Source: Arenicola marina (lineage: Eukaryota > Annelida > Polychaeta > Arenicolidae). Taken from it: DNA of 64,000 nt. This document shows, piece by piece, positions 34,601 through 46,135 of this stretch. Within the stretch, counting starts at the first letter, position 1; each line of letters begins with the position of its first letter. The DNA lies in the NCBI GenBank assembly GCA_964019135.1, contig OZ025258.1, forward strand, positions 11,613,961 to 11,677,960, in the 5' to 3' direction. The notes beneath the pieces are model-generated. The model did no database searches. It was not told the origin of the DNA and saw only the letters and a program-made list of their open reading frames with translations. The position numbers were made by a program, and so were the translations under genes.

Positions 34601-37600
34601 TGTAACGAAGAAGGCGTTTGCTCTTCTCAGGCCAAGGGTTACTTGGAGAAGGCCATGAGGATGGATCCCAACTACCTGGAAGCTGTCTACATCATGGCCG
34701 ACGTGTTTCGACAACAGCAACAACCGGACAAAGGCATCGAACTGTAAGAACATCTGTTTTATTCTAGATATAAAAATCGTCTGTCATCACTAAAAGTACA
34801 GCTTGCCTTTTTTATGGTCTTAATCAACATTCTTGGGTCTGTAATCGTAACTTTCAAATAAGCTTACATGAATTCTGTAATCGTAATATGTTTAAATACT
34901 ATGTGGTCGTAATTTTATTGATATAGTCTGTAATCTTCATTTTATTAAAATACTATGTAATCGTAAATTTCAATTATTTTGGTAATTAACCCCAGACCTT
35001 GTACTAGTACTAGTAATCAACCAATGGTTCTTTGTGACTGTAATTTGCCCCAGTCTTGATAATAAACCGATGGTTTTTATTGTAATTTGCCCCAGCCCTG
35101 GTAAGAAACTAATGGTTCTGACTAATTTGCCCCAGCCCGGGTAATCGGCCAATGGTTCTGATTGTAATTTGCACCAGCCCTAGGATTTGAGTGTAATTTG
35201 CCCCAGCCCTAGTAACCGACCAATGGTTCTGATTGTAATATGCCCAATCCATAGTAATCAACCTAGGGTTCTGAATGTAATTAGCCCCAACCCTAGTAAC
35301 CAACCAATGTTACGTTCTGCGTAATTTACTTCAGCCTTGGTAATAAACCAATGGTTCTGACTAATTTACCACAGCCCTGGTAATCAACGGGTTCTGATTG
35401 TAATTTGCCCCAACCCTAGTAACCAACCAATGGCTCTGACTGTAATTTACCTCAGCCCTGGTAATCAACCAATGTTGCGTTCTGCTTGGTCTCTCGCAGG
35501 CTGAAGAATCACCTGGTTCAGCACAGCACGTGTCGCCTGCACCAGCTGCTGGCCGACTTCCTGGCCCACACGAGCGACTACCAGGCGGCCCTGGAGCACT
35601 ACAACCTGGCCCTCAAGTCAGTGTTTCACCACGCGGTACAACCGATGTTGCACCATAGCATAATACTATTTGTTGAATTGTTGAGTTATTTCTTTGTTTT
35701 TTTCGCTAGTGCGATAATGTTGTATGTGATACTGACAGGATAAGGATGTGTGTTATGACCCCTGTGTGGTACCTTGTGATACTGACAGGATAAGGATGTG
35801 TGTTATGACCCCTGTGTGGTACCTTGTGATATTGACTGGATATCGATGTGTGTTATGACCCCTGTGTGGTACCTTGTGATATTGACTGGATATCGATGAA
35901 TATGAATGATGCATTTTATCAACCCGTTGTGGTAAAACGTTAATTATCACCACTTTGGTACCACGTCAATTACCTCATTGTGGTGCCATGTGTTACTGCG
36001 CTGATAACGATGTATCGCTTCACTGTGGCTGCCGCTGTACATCACCACCACACTGTGCTACCATGTACCCATGCCGTGATAATACTGTACATGACTACTC
36101 GCGCTAACCCCACGTCTGTGCCTGTCGCTGCAGCCTGGAGCCCGGTAACCCGGCGGCCCGGGAAGGGCTGGAGCGGGTGGAGAAACACGGCGACATCAGC
36201 ATAGACAACGCCTACGACGTGGAGGTGGACGAGATGGAGGGGACCGACCACGAGGTGAGGGGGTGGGGGTTGAGGGGCGACCGACCGCGAGGTGAGGGGG
36301 GTGGGGGGTGAGGGGGGACCGACCACGAGGTGAGGGGGTGGGGGGTGGGGGGTGAGGGGGGGACCGACCACGAGGTGAGGGGGTGGGGAGTGAAGGGGGA
36401 ACCGACCACGAGGTTAGGGGATGGGGGGGGGGGTGGGGGGGACCGACCATGAGGTGAGGGGGACGTGGGGGGTGGGGGGACCGAGCATGAGGTGAGTGGG
36501 GGGTGTTAGGGGGACCGACCACGAGGTGAGGGGGTGCGGGAGATGGTGGGGGGGTGTGTTAGGGGGACTGACGACGAGATGATGGAGTGGGAAGAGGGTG
36601 GCCGACCACGAGGTGGGGAGAGGGGGACCCACCACGAGGTGAGGGGGTGGGGGAGGGGGACCAACCACGAGGTGAGGGGGGTGTGGGGTGTTAGGAAAAC
36701 TGACCACGAGATGATGGAGTGGGAAGAGGGTGGCTGACCACGAGGTGGGGGGTGGGGGGAGGCGGACCGGCCACGAGGTGAGGGGGTGGGGGAGGGGGAC
36801 CGGCCACGAGGTGAGGGGGTGGGGGAGGGGGACCGGCCACGAGGTGAGGGGGTGGGGGAGGGAGATCGACCTCAAGATGTAAGGCCGGGAAGGTGGTAAG
36901 TACCGCCCACGAGGTCGGGGGGAGGGATAGGGGACAAACCGTGAGATAAGGAGCATAGAAGAGGGACGGGATGAGCCGGGACCTGATCATGAGGTTAAAG
37001 TGACCCCAGGCGGGGTGGACTGACCAACACGAGGTCAGCTTGGAGAGGTAGATTCGTGCAGTAAAACACCGTGATATTGTGGCGGAGGGGGGGAGAGGGT
37101 GGACGGATCGCAACACATCAGTTGGCGAGCGGTGAGCGACGACACACGGTGTCAGTTTAGGGTGTAGGACCAGAATCCTTCTATATACGTAGAGACGGGA
37201 GCAAGTGGGAGTGGTCGTGTTCCCAAATCACGAAGAGTAAATGTCTTTATTCCCAGGTCACGACCAATTAATTGGAAAACTCCCCGCATACACTGGAGAG
37301 GGCGGACACATGATATAAATTGGCGATTTCCCAATTTACGTTTATTGAGTATTAAAATTCTCAGTTCGCGATTAATACAAATTATTGATAACGACGATTG
37401 GCTAAAATCTCATTCCCAAGTCACGAACAAACAATTCGTTTCCTCCTTCCCAATATACGTTGAAATGAAGAGCCCCAAGGAACGGAAATAGCCCTACCCC
37501 CTCCCTCCCCCCCCCCCTACTGGCTACATATACGTGATAACATGTATATTTATATTGCAGGCGGAGTTGGAAGGGAGCGGAGTTGAAGAATCTTGGTCGG

Positions 37601-37614
37601 ACAATGAGTTCTGA
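25656..37614 (+). CDS. ANAPC7: Anaphase-promoting complex subunit 7 (APC7)
   Basis: TPR subunit of the APC/C ubiquitin ligase that drives mitotic exit. 17 exons: 25656-25721, 27250-27372, 27949-28017, 28213-28299, 28570-28685, 28981-29094, 29709-29796, 30094-30189, 30829-30915, 31950-32051, 32510-32651, 33262-33356, 33895-33939, 34631-34743, 35500-35616, 36134-36254 and 37561-37614. All phases agree and give 544 residues, close to the vertebrate length. Recognition: MNLLDHITFLFESQLYDD start, LANLYRRMGLDRSAVTAYKE, ALLLKGASLLELKKISEA, HFREALRLAPHRYEAHKG, and ALEHYNLALNLEPGNP near the end. The acidic tail ends EESWSDNEF, matching the family's acidic C terminus. TPR helices run through most of the protein. 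Least certain is the exon 9/10 junction: I use GAA|GTGTAA and an acceptor at CAGAG|TTG because only this keeps frame. Several splice sites lie in or next to tandem repeats. Confidence 0.95.
26230..26740 (+). repeat. C-rich, CACCAGACTCCTGCACTC-type low-complexity repeat
   Basis: Irregular repeats of CCACCAGACTCCTGCACTC with C and G homopolymers at about 26401-26412 and 26485-26503. Lies in APC7 intron 1. Proline-rich open frames of up to 170 codons here are artefacts. Confidence 0.7.
29262..29345 (-). repeat. SINE family A, body fragment
   Basis: Contains GGAGTAACCCCCTACTCTTT and GATCTTTATCCTG, the reverse complement of the SINE body. APC7 intron 6. Confidence 0.7.
30330..30680 (+). repeat. 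43-bp/21-bp minisatellite in APC7 intron 8
   Basis: Alternating GGTATATGCCAAAGGTACGC and CTGGCACATACCGAAGGTAG half-units; the 43-bp dimer dominates at the left and degenerates to about 21-bp units (GGTACGCCCGGTACATACCGA) at the right. Open frames on both strands are artefacts. Confidence 0.9.
30955..31018 (+). repeat. tRNA-like SINE head fragment
   Basis: Contains TGGCGGTTAGCGCGCTGGGC and, about 20 bp later, GGGGGTTCGCG, spaced like A and B boxes. No cloverleaf 3' half is obvious, so it is not called as a tRNA gene. APC7 intron 9. Confidence 0.4.
31300..31540 (+). repeat. SINE family A, near full-length
   Basis: Head at TATAGCTCATGGGGTTAGAG with B box GGTGGTTCGCGCTCC, body, and tail AACATACAACCAAGC. 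APC7 intron 9. Confidence 0.85.
31712..31950 (+). repeat. 53-55 bp tandem array of the exon 10 splice acceptor
   Basis: Five units, each with a pyrimidine tract and the acceptor CTCTCCACAG (31721-31730, 31774-31783, 31829-31838, 31883-31892 and 31938-31947), followed by a copy of the first bases of exon 10 (TTGATGGCGGTGACGGA). Only the last unit continues into the true exon. Confidence 0.95.
32165..32350 (-). repeat. SINE family B fragment
   Basis: Shares GGGACGATGAAGGAGGAAAG-like and GGCCTGGATTCGAATCC blocks with 58375-58545, read on the minus strand as a tRNA-like B box (GGATTCGAATCC). The tRNA A-box part is lost. APC7 intron 10. Confidence 0.65.
34335..34555 (+). repeat. SINE family A, 5'-truncated
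   Basis: Starts at GAGAGCCTAACGGCACG and ends at AATAACCAACCAAC; the A box is missing. APC7 intron 13. Confidence 0.8.
34960..35498 (+). repeat. degenerate about 45-bp repeat reaching the exon 15 acceptor
   Basis: Repeats of TAATTTGCCCCAGCCCTGGT followed by AATCAACCAATGGTTCTGA fill about 500 bp of APC7 intron 14. The last unit (AATCAACCAATGTTGCGTTC) runs directly into the acceptor CTCTCGCAG, so the splice-site region is part of the array. Confidence 0.85.
35735..35895 (+). repeat. 50-bp tandem repeat, three copies
   Basis: Unit begins GATACTGACAGGATAAGGAT and ends GACCCCTGTGTGGTACCTTG. Copy 3 has TATTGACTGGATATCGATG. APC7 intron 15. Confidence 0.9.
36236..36880 (+). repeat. tandem array of the exon 16 splice donor
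   Basis: The last bases of exon 16 and its donor, GACCGACCACGAG|GTGAGGG, are repeated more than ten times with variable G-rich spacers, for example near 36310, 36365, 36405, 36515, 36660 and 36770-36850. Spurious proline-rich open frames on the minus strand come from this array. Confidence 0.92.
37200..37450 (-). repeat. degenerate repeat with ATTCCCAGGTCACGA motif
   Basis: TTCCCAAATCACGAA, TTCCCAGGTCACGA and TTCCCAAGTCACGAA recur; this is the reverse complement of the motif at 2520-2950. APC7 intron 16. Confidence 0.5.
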
Positions 37615-37804
37615 GGATGAGAGCTCGTCAAACACGTTAAAACTGCAGTTGATAACCGCTGAAAGATTGGATCCAAATGTGTGTTTATATTCATGTATGA
37701 ATCTTTTGTGAAACGTTTCCGTGACTGTCAAGGTTTACTATAGTGGTACGTAGGACTGTGATTTGTATGTATGCATAATACATGGAGTACGCTTGCGGTA
37801 CGTC

Positions 37805-37810
37805 AATAAA
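37805..37810 (+). promoter_or_regulatory. candidate APC7 poly-A signal
   Basis: AATAAA about 190 bp after the APC7 stop codon. Position is plausible for a short 3' UTR; no cleavage evidence is available. Confidence 0.5.
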
Positions 37811-38475
37811 GCCAATGAAACCACGTGATGACTTTGTCTGCCTCGTTTTTGCATGCTGCCACGACAGCTCAGATGGTACCGAAAACTCGTCGGCCAGTGA
37901 AGTCGCTAAATGATACGCGCGGATACAGGATTTTGAAAAGGGAGGTGGGGTGTTGTGCATTTTGGAACGGCTGGAATACATTACAAGAGGGGGGGGGGGG
38001 GGCTTGGCAAAACTTACAGTGCGGGCGGAGGGCGTCCACAAAATAATATTTTATGGGCACATCTTGAACATAAAGCTGCTCCTGCAACATTTTTTCTCCT
38101 GAGCAGCAAGTGAAATGGAAATTTTGCAGTTTGGGCTGTAAATTATTTCATAATACAATTATGGTATATCTATACATGGAGATGAGGTCGACGTTAGGTC
38201 CCCGATAGCTAAGCGGCTGGGCTCAACATAAAACTGTAATTTGCACGAAAAAGAGGCATATTCCACATGCCTAGGCCCCTACGTAATTACTTTGAATGGC
38301 TACATGTGTAATACCTCGGACCGGGCCTAATAGATAAATGCAACAAAGTTTGAAAAGTTCTTTTAGTCTAAATAAAGTGTTTAGCCGGTGTGGGTATCAG
38401 GACAGGTGGGGTTGAACGCCGGCCTGTATCGATCGCCATGCAGTTTGCCCCAACCCTATAGTTGGTTGTATATTT

Positions 38476-38840
38476 ATGCAGGACTCTTTAAATCAATTCT
38501 GGTCATATATTTACCGCGTCAGTGGGAGAAGGAAAAGAAGGAGCGGAGCCATGTCGCTGGGGCAACCCAGCCCCTACTCTTTGCGTCTGTCTTTTTTTTG
38601 TCATGTCATTTGGTTTGGTCCAAATTTTTCGTCTTACGTACCGCGTCCATGGGAGAAGGAAAGGAAGAACCGAACCATGTCCCTGGGTAAACTTTCTACT
38701 CTTTGCAAAGATGAGGAATCTTTATCCTGCAACCACAAGGCCGGACATTAATTGCCACAGCGGGGCTCGAACCACGTGCCGTTTTGGCTCTCATGTGGCC
38801 AGAGAGCTCTTACTCTTACCCCGGCCGCTGAATTATCGGC
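38476..38840 (-). repeat. SINE family A, two nested or tandem partial copies
   Basis: A first partial copy (38476-38590) stops in the body; a second (38618-38840) repeats the GGGAGAAGGAAAG block and continues to a tRNA-like head with GGGGCTCGAACCACG. Both are minus strand. Confidence 0.75.
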
Positions 38841-40424
38841 GCCCCCCACCCCCCCATCCCTGGTAATCGGCAACAAAAAGACAACAGGGCATACCCACGA
38901 TTTATCGAATTGAGAATTATTTAAACACCCAAATACTAAAATAATTTTATTCTCTCACTCCACCCCCCTACTCAATCTCGCTCTAACTTCTGCGGGCGGT
39001 TCCGTTTAGTTACGCGGCATCGCCCGATGTTGCTGTCGTTAACGAGTAAAGGGTGGGGATCAGATTCACCCATTGCCCAGGGTCATAATACTGTATTTAT
39101 TCCCTTAATTATTGAAGTCCGGGTGTTGCCCGCTCTTAATTCACTGCTGCTGCCCGGCTAGTCTGCATACACACAGACTGCATGCACACAGACACGGAAA
39201 CGCCGTGCGCGGGCCTGGTTCGTATTTTCGCACCTGCCGGCCGGAAACTTGCCAAAGTAGGCTACTTCCTCCAAAGTTTGTTTGCGCTGTTCCATTTGCT
39301 GAACATGGCGTTGTGATTTGTAGCAAATAGTTTTCACGTTAACCTAATAAATTTGAACACGACTTAAGCCTATCGCAGTTAAAAGCAGTTATAGTAAATA
39401 AATAATAAAGTTATTACCTATCTAGCTTTTAACATTGTTCTTTATCCCAAATAAAAGAAAGTTATATTTAAAAGAACATCATTACTATCGAAGGAGTGAT
39501 GTCGTTTGATAGAACAGCCAGGTAAATGAACATGGCGGAATACACAGCGAAGCGACCGAACGCGATCCACAAAAATGTGACTTTGTAGCCGTACAACCGA
39601 CTTTACGCACTCAGTTTGTCAGTGCTAATGAAATTTTACATTAACATGGATACTTGTTATTGCTCATATTCCTATTTTAAGCTCACATATGGATAAGAAA
39701 GAACGGGTAAGTAGCGTAAGGTGACCAGACACCACACTCTTCATAGACTACAATCACAGAACACACAACATTTGATTCAACAACATCCACTCCCTCGGCT
39801 CCAGCATGTCCAGTGGCTCCAGTGTCTTTGCCAAGATTTTGGTCTCCAGAGTTCAGGGTCCACACCGGTAGTCTAGCCCTGTAACGTGGCCCACTAGCCG
39901 CAGAGCGAACTGAGGGCTATGGATTTTCGAACACAGCTTGTCTTCCTAGAGCAGTCTGGTGATAAAGATTGCTAGATTCTGTAAAAATGTGCTAAAGACG
40001 CTATATATTATAAGTACTTATGTCACTAGTCCCATATGAGACAGTTGTTGCTCCGCATAAAAGTCTAATGTCCTCATGTAGAAAATGAGGGTGTAAGATT
40101 TATTTTTGTGGGCGACTAAGTGTTGTTAACTGTACGATCAAGGTCATTGTAGTGGACCGAAGACATAATCTGGATTTTACATTTTACGTCATCTCGCCCT
40201 ACAGGTGACGCAATCTTGTTAATAGCTCTAGTAGAGTCCCATGTTAAAGTTTAGCATTTTCTTGCAGAAAAACTACTTAAGTACTTTGCCCAATTCCAAG
40301 ACGTTATACAAGTTACCTACGGGCTCAATACGTGACATAATGTACAGCGTCAATAAATGAAAACTGTGAAGGTTCTAGCGACTTTCCTGAGTTTTGGTCC
40401 CATCTACCAATGGTTAAGGAATAA

Positions 40425-40600
40425 ACAAAAAAATCCTGTGACCTTGACCTTTGACTTACATACCCCGCTAACAAACTTGACCAAGCCATGTCAAATACCT
40501 ATCGATGGGTAAAGTTACAGAATGAAATGTTACGTTTTGCGACATATAGAACACCAGCAAACACATACACAGACATACCAACGTAGTGATAGTTCGATTT
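40425..40600 (+). repeat. dispersed repeat with receptor half-sites, copy 1
   Basis: Shares CTGTGACC-TGACCTTTGAC, then ACATACCCCGCTAACAAACTTG, with 62335-62520. The core TGACCTTGACCTTTGACTT contains three hexamers resembling AGGTCA half-sites in reverse. Confidence 0.65.
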
Positions 40601-41177
40601 TACATGACAACAAGTCACAAAATTTGAAGCGTAGGTGGCCTATACACTATCTAGTAGGTAATGATATATTAATGATAGAGCCATATCCTGTACAGCTGTA
40701 AGAGCATTGAGACTTATGATAAAGGCATATTGATAAAGTTATGCCATAATAATATTGGGATACATGTATGATGAATTTCCATTAGAACCCTATGTAGTGA
40801 TACAAGGTGTGATATAATTGGGTTATTACTACCAGCACTATTACATTTGTAAGAAGAGACATAATAGCACTGGGATAGGCAGAATGCTTGAGAAAGGCCT
40901 GTATTATTTGAAGGTTGTCATAAATGAATGGTAAAAACCAAATATATGTAGACAAATGTGTCATGAAGTTAGGTTCTGGGCACTTAATCCTTGGCCCAGT
41001 ATCAGCATTGTGTGCACAAAAGTAGCTTAAAATACCAATTCATTCATTACATTCATGAAGCTATTTATATCTAAAATTATTGTCAGGTGGGTAGTGATTA
41101 AGACCTCAAATATTACATTGCTCACATCACTTCCCTGCAATGTCCTCTCACATATACCAGCCTGTGAGGTTGCAAGA

Positions 41178-41255
41178 TGTCCTTCTTCGCAAAGAGTAGG
41201 GGGCTACCCCAGTGACATGGCTCTACTCTCCCTTCCTTCTCTCTTTTACAATGTT
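41178..41255 (+). repeat. SINE family A, body fragment
   Basis: GTCCTTCTTCGCAAAGAGTA through ACATGGCTCTACTCTCCC; ends abruptly. Confidence 0.7.
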
Positions 41256-41307
41256 GTATCATGTTATTTTGTGCTGAACCTACCAAAGTTACTCTCTGCA
41301 ATGGGGG

Positions 41308-41540
41308 GCCTGCCCAGTAGCTCAGTAGGCTTGAGTGCTCTGGCCACGGCACCTGGATCAATGGTTCAAGCCCCACTGTGGCCATGTCTGTGGTCGCAGG
41401 ATAAAGATCCCATGTCTTTTTTCGCAAAGAGTAAGGGGTTACCCCCAGGGACATGGCTCCACTTTCTATTCCTTCTCCCATTGACGCGATATGACCAAAA
41501 GTGGTTCAAGCGTCCTGAATATACAACCAACCTGTATTCA
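41308..41540 (+). repeat. SINE family A, full-length
   Basis: Head CCAGTAGCTCAGTAGGCTTG with B box ATGGTTCAAGCCCC, body, and tail AATATACAACCAACC. It lies about 180 bp upstream of the TTC28-like start codon. Confidence 0.85.
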
Positions 41541-41717
41541 ATGCATCCTGCATACATACATGTACATCCCGACACCTTCCCTTTTGTGCTGATCCAGACA
41601 ACCGGTGTCGGCGGCGGCAGTCGCACCCCGGGCCGGGGCGGTCCCTCCTCATCATCCGGATCTGCCCTGAGCCCCGCGGCCGTCGGGGAACCCCCTCCCG
41701 GCGGCCCCGCCCGCAGG

Positions 41718-42002
41718 ATGCAGCGTCAATCCGGAGACGCCCTCCCGTCCGGATCAACGACAGGGGCGATGGGCGGCGCCCAACAGGCCCTCTACCTGGA
41801 CAAGATCCGGGAGAGCGGGGAGGCCGTCCAGAGCGGAGATCTGGAGACGGCTGTCCGGCTCTACAGCGAGGCCCTCGGGATGGATCCCGGAAATCATATC
41901 CTGTACAGTAACCGGGCGGCCGCCTTCACCAAACTGGGGCAGTACGGGAAGGCCCTGGCGGACTCCCGCAAGGCCAGGCAGATTAACCCTAAGTGGACCA
42001 AG
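41718..42002 (+). CDS. TTC28: TTC28-like protein, N-terminal exon (partial)
   Basis: TTC28 (TPRBK) is a large TPR scaffold implicated in mitotic spindle midzone and midbody organisation. This exon encodes LYLDKIRESGEAVQSGDL, then EALGMDPGNHILYSNRAAAF and SRKARQINPKWTK, ending at the donor AAG|GTGAGG. The block NHILYSNRAAAFTKLGQY followed by NPKW is characteristic of the first TPR pair of TTC28. The start chosen is ATG at 41718 (MQRQSGDALP). The frame is open far upstream (Gly/Pro/Ser-rich from about 41598, and SINE-derived before that), so an acceptor at 41597 or a longer N terminus is possible. No following exon is recognised before the gap at 54087. The matching C-terminal exons lie on the opposite strand at 54435-58332. 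Confidence 0.85.
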
Positions 42003-42079
42003 GTGAGGGCCGTGCTAGCCGCGCTAGAGATGTCAGTCAGCAATGACAGTATGAACTTGTGTAAAATATGTAATACGTT

Positions 42080-42400
42080 CTGAATACATATTCATAATAC
42101 ATATTAACATACTGATACCATATATTGACATGATGATGGCACATATTGATACTACATCTTGTCACGTTGACATATTGGTGACATATATTGACATGTTGAT
42201 GACACTTATTGACATGTTGACACTTATGGACATGTTGACACTTATTGACATGTTGACACGTTGATGACATTGATACTACATATTGACATTGATGATAAAT
42301 ACTGACATATTGGTCATACAGATTGGCATACTGGTGATACAGATTGGCATACTGGTGATACATATTGACATTTTGGGGATGTATATTGGCATATTGATAA
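42080..42400 (+). repeat. degenerate TTGACAT repeat
   Basis: Variations on ACATATTGACATGTTGATG at irregular 15-30 bp spacing directly after the TTC28-like exon. Produces a spurious minus-strand frame rich in YHQYVN. Confidence 0.75.
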
Positions 42401-43074
42401 CGTTATATGTAAAATAATGTCATGCATACACATTGACATGTAATGTTATACATGTTATGCATCAATCTGGGTCAACATATGACTCATTCCATTGTCATGA
42501 TTTGGTATGATGTTTGCCAGATAGATCTATTGCGTTAAGGTGCAATAGACCGTTCGAGGCTGCCAATCATCCACTGACGTCACTGTTGCTTTTATCCAAT
42601 CATGTGAAATAAGGTCCCCCACGTGAGTAATGTCGGACAAACAAGTCGGACAAACAAAGCAGCATGTCACTTTGTTGTCGGTTTCAGAGATGAGTATTGC
42701 TCACTTGTACCTACCATCAGCTATGATTGTCAGTTTCCTACTCACTTTTTAGGAAAGAGGACTCAAGCGTGGGCGAGGCTTAGTGTCTAGAGTTTGAATC
42801 GGTCTATTATAACAAGTTTGGCGGGAAAGGGTTTCGAGAGTTCGGAAGCAAGCTCAGCAAAACGCGACCGGTAACTGTGAAACCCGATTATAACTCAATC
42901 GGTATAGCATTGGACCTTTCCTCGTAGGTTCTGCGCTCAATACCCGTACAATTTTAATAATTTGTTCACGAAAGCAAGCAATTACTTTCTCTGCAAAATG
43001 TGAGCCTGTCCCCGTTCGTCACGTCTCTGAGAAAAAAAATTCTCGATCCGAATCTTTTTATGCTACGACTGGTC

Positions 43075-43285
43075 GGGCTACCTGAGAGCCTAACGGCTGG
43101 GTGGTTCGGTGGTTCGAGCCCCGCTGTGGCCATGTGTGTGTGATCGCAGGATAAAGATCCCATGTCTTTCTTCGCAAAGAGTAGGGGGTTACCCCCCGGG
43201 GACATGGCTCCACTCTCCCTTCCTTCTCCCATTGACGCGATATGACCAAAAGTGGTTAAAGCGCCCTGAATATACAACCAATCTA
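43075..43285 (+). repeat. SINE family A, 5'-truncated
   Basis: From CTACCTGAGAGCCTAACGG to GAATATACAACCAATC, with an intact B box GGTGGTTCGAGCCCC. Confidence 0.85.
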
Positions 43286-44514
43286 CAACTGGTCGGAAGA
43301 TGAGATCATGCGAGCCCACCGGTTCATAGGTTTGCGTTTGGTTGTAATACAAGGTTTAGTTTAGTTGCTCTGTAACACAACTGCGACTTTTGTTAACACG
43401 ATTATCAACTCATATTAATGAGTGTTTACACGGTGAGCTTTATCTGGTAAGCTATTTCAGGCACCGTCACCTCGGACTTCTGTTTTTTGGTACAGTTGAC
43501 TTCTGTCTCTGAAGGAGTAGAAATTTATTCCATTTATGAATTTGTTAGTAAGGTGATCTGGTGATAAGGCATCTGTGATAGATTGCGAAGATGAGGTGAA
43601 TGAGAAAAATGCAAAAAATGTGTCGAATCACTGTGCAATGTCGTCATGTTTGTGTATTGCGTTATTGCGCTTATATTGTTGACTGCTCCTCTTGGTTAAC
43701 TAGGTGAAAAATTCAGCACACTGGGCATATCATATCATACAACAATATGCCCCCCCCACCCCTCTCTCCAAAAACTGTTATGTTGTAATAGCGACATGCC
43801 TTTTACCTCTCTGGATTAGCTCATTTGTGAAGCGAAAGTGGCTTAATAGAGCAGTTCATTTATTTCGTCATCTACTCCATTACTCTTTGTAGCCTTATGG
43901 AGTTAGCGGGTAGCGAATTGAGTGTTCACTCGCATGGGGCCTCCCTGTGGCCTCTACGGTTGACATGTCAGCGATAATGGCTTTAATCATGTACCTATAG
44001 AGAGACTGCTCGCCTTGGAACACCCGCACTTTGCTGTGGCACATTCGATGTGGATGAATAAAGCCCCGTCCCTATTCATTCCCGTACATTCATTTGGTGT
44101 CATGCGGGTCTGGTTAATTGCGTTACTTCGCTGTGAACCCCTGTATGTGCTGTGGTTCAGTGCGCCGTGTTCATGTGGTCCTGTGATGAACCCAGGTTGC
44201 TGGACATACCACCGCCCAAACACTTCATGATATCATGGCCACGTGCCCAGTAGGCATCGCGTCGAGCATGCTCTGCTTGACCAGTCTGACTGGCCGGTGC
44301 GTGGTTCGGGCCCACCTGTGAAAATGCGGTGTTTACGTATAAGTTAATGTCCGGGAAACACGACACTACCGGATAATAATGGGGGCGAAGCCCGAGGACC
44401 CATTGGTATGCGGTTATGTCGTTTTCCGAGGTCATTAACTTGTGTAAAATCCACGTCCTTATGACTCAAACAAACCATATTACAGAAACTTACGTCAAAG
44501 TGAGTGACGTCACC

Positions 44515-44665
44515 AGTGGATTTTACAGGATAAAGATTACATGTTATTCTTTGCAAGGAGTAGGGGGTTACTCCCGGAGACATGGCTTCTCTCTACCTTG
44601 ATGAACCCCATCCCATTGTCGCGATATGGCGTACAGAGTTTAACTAAAGCCTTCTGCTTAATGCA
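44515..44665 (+). repeat. SINE family A, diverged fragment
   Basis: GGATAAAGATTACATG, then AGTAGGGGGTTACTCCCGG, then a diverged tail. Confidence 0.65.
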
Positions 44666-45929
44666 ACAAACCATGGCCACGTGTGACCCTGTAATGCCTT
44701 GTCACTGTTTACGGGTGGGCGCTGGAGGCTGTCTGACAGAAGGCATTTATTACAAAGCTGGGAGTGATATGTTGGAGCGAAAAAGGAATGAAATATTCAC
44801 AGCTTGGGGGTCGTCAAGTACATCGTTTTGGATGACTAAGTTATTTGGTGGTATACGTATCATTTTTTGAGGCTGACTAAGGATCGAAGGAAGTCACCAT
44901 GCTCAGTGACGCTCAGAAGACACGAATACCAAGAATGAAATCCGGCACATGAGTTTGTAACAGGGACAATGACAATAAAATCCCGGCAGCCCAGACATGT
45001 AAAGTGGGTGAAACGTGCCGGTATCTGTGTGTCGATCAGTAAGCGAGGCTGCAAGAAAACAAATCGCCATCTGTGTAAGTGGTATTTGCTTACTACAAAA
45101 CCCACCACCTACAAAACCCACCACCCATAGTTAACACCGGTGCCATTCACACTACCCCCTACCCCCCCCCCCCCCCACCAACACACACTAACACATTCCT
45201 TCCTCCGCCCCCCTACCCAGCCGTCTCTGAGACACGTGTCCTGCGCATCCGACGTATTTACCCGCGTGTTTACCGAACTGTTACGTGTTAAAACACCCAC
45301 CCCTCCGCCTGGCGCTGAACGCTAAAGCGCTAAGCACTAACATATATCTGGCCGTAAGATCTGTCGCCTGTCGCGTTCGCACCGCCAAGGCGAAGGCAAC
45401 CGTTTTATAATAGACCTGGCAGCGACCGACCGCGGCTCCCCAGTGAGAGACTGAAAGGATCTGAGAGAAACCGCCCCCCCCCCCTCGTCCCCCCCCCCCC
45501 CCGTTTCTGACCGTCCTCACCCCTCTGCTCCCAGAGCTCACCGGTCTACGGTTTTACACGCGATGTAGACTTGTCGTGGGCACTGCTGTTTTTATATCGC
45601 TATGCTACTGTGTAGGGCCCTGTGGGATTTAGACGTCCCGGTGTCACCAGAGCGGCGCTGGTGGCCTCGGGAGAGGGGGTTGTGTAGGTGTCGGGGACAC
45701 ATTCTTCACATACCAGGCGGTTATACACAGGTTGTCCGTCATCAGGCCACCGTGGATATCTTGGGTGTCGCTGGGTTTTGCCGCTCGGCGGCGTTATGAC
45801 GTGAGGTCGCACTCGTCGGTCGCTGGCGCCTCCTAGCGAATGACGATAGAACTTCATCATATAATGGCAGGCAGATACGCCTTTAATTAAGTGAAGAGTT
45901 GTACGGCTGGTCGTAATGGGATAATTGTC

Positions 45930-46025
45930 AATCGACATGGGGAGCCGCTCGAGCTCAGTTGATGAGCAGGCTGAGCTGTAGATCAACAGGTCGTGGGTTC
46001 GCGCCCTGGCAGCTGAAACCGAAAC
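45930..46025 (+). repeat. SINE family B head
   Basis: GAGCTCAGTTGATGAGCAGG, then GTCGTGGGTTCGCGCCC, matching the reverse complement of 53090-53145. tRNA-like A and B boxes are present; no complete tRNA fold is claimed. Confidence 0.6.
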
Positions 46026-46135
46026 ATGTTTCATCTAAACCCATTTGTATTGTCAGCCGGGGGGATACGGGGAGCCGCCCGCCCCACTTTTATTGTCAGT
46101 CGGGGTGTTGCTTCTATTTTCCTTTTGACCGACGT

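Larger units (their letters stand above)
37811..41717. other. intergenic, repeats only
   Basis: Between APC7 and the TTC28-like exon. Holds the SINE copies at 38476, 41178 and 41308 and a dispersed repeat at 40425. The remainder, including 38850-40420, is AT-rich with open frames under 75 codons and no recognised domain. Upstream non-coding exons of TTC28 could lie here. Confidence 0.5.

Noticed and set aside
36042..37116. Proline-rich minus-strand frames up to 180 codons
   Set aside because: Translations of the G-rich donor-site minisatellite and related low-complexity sequence.
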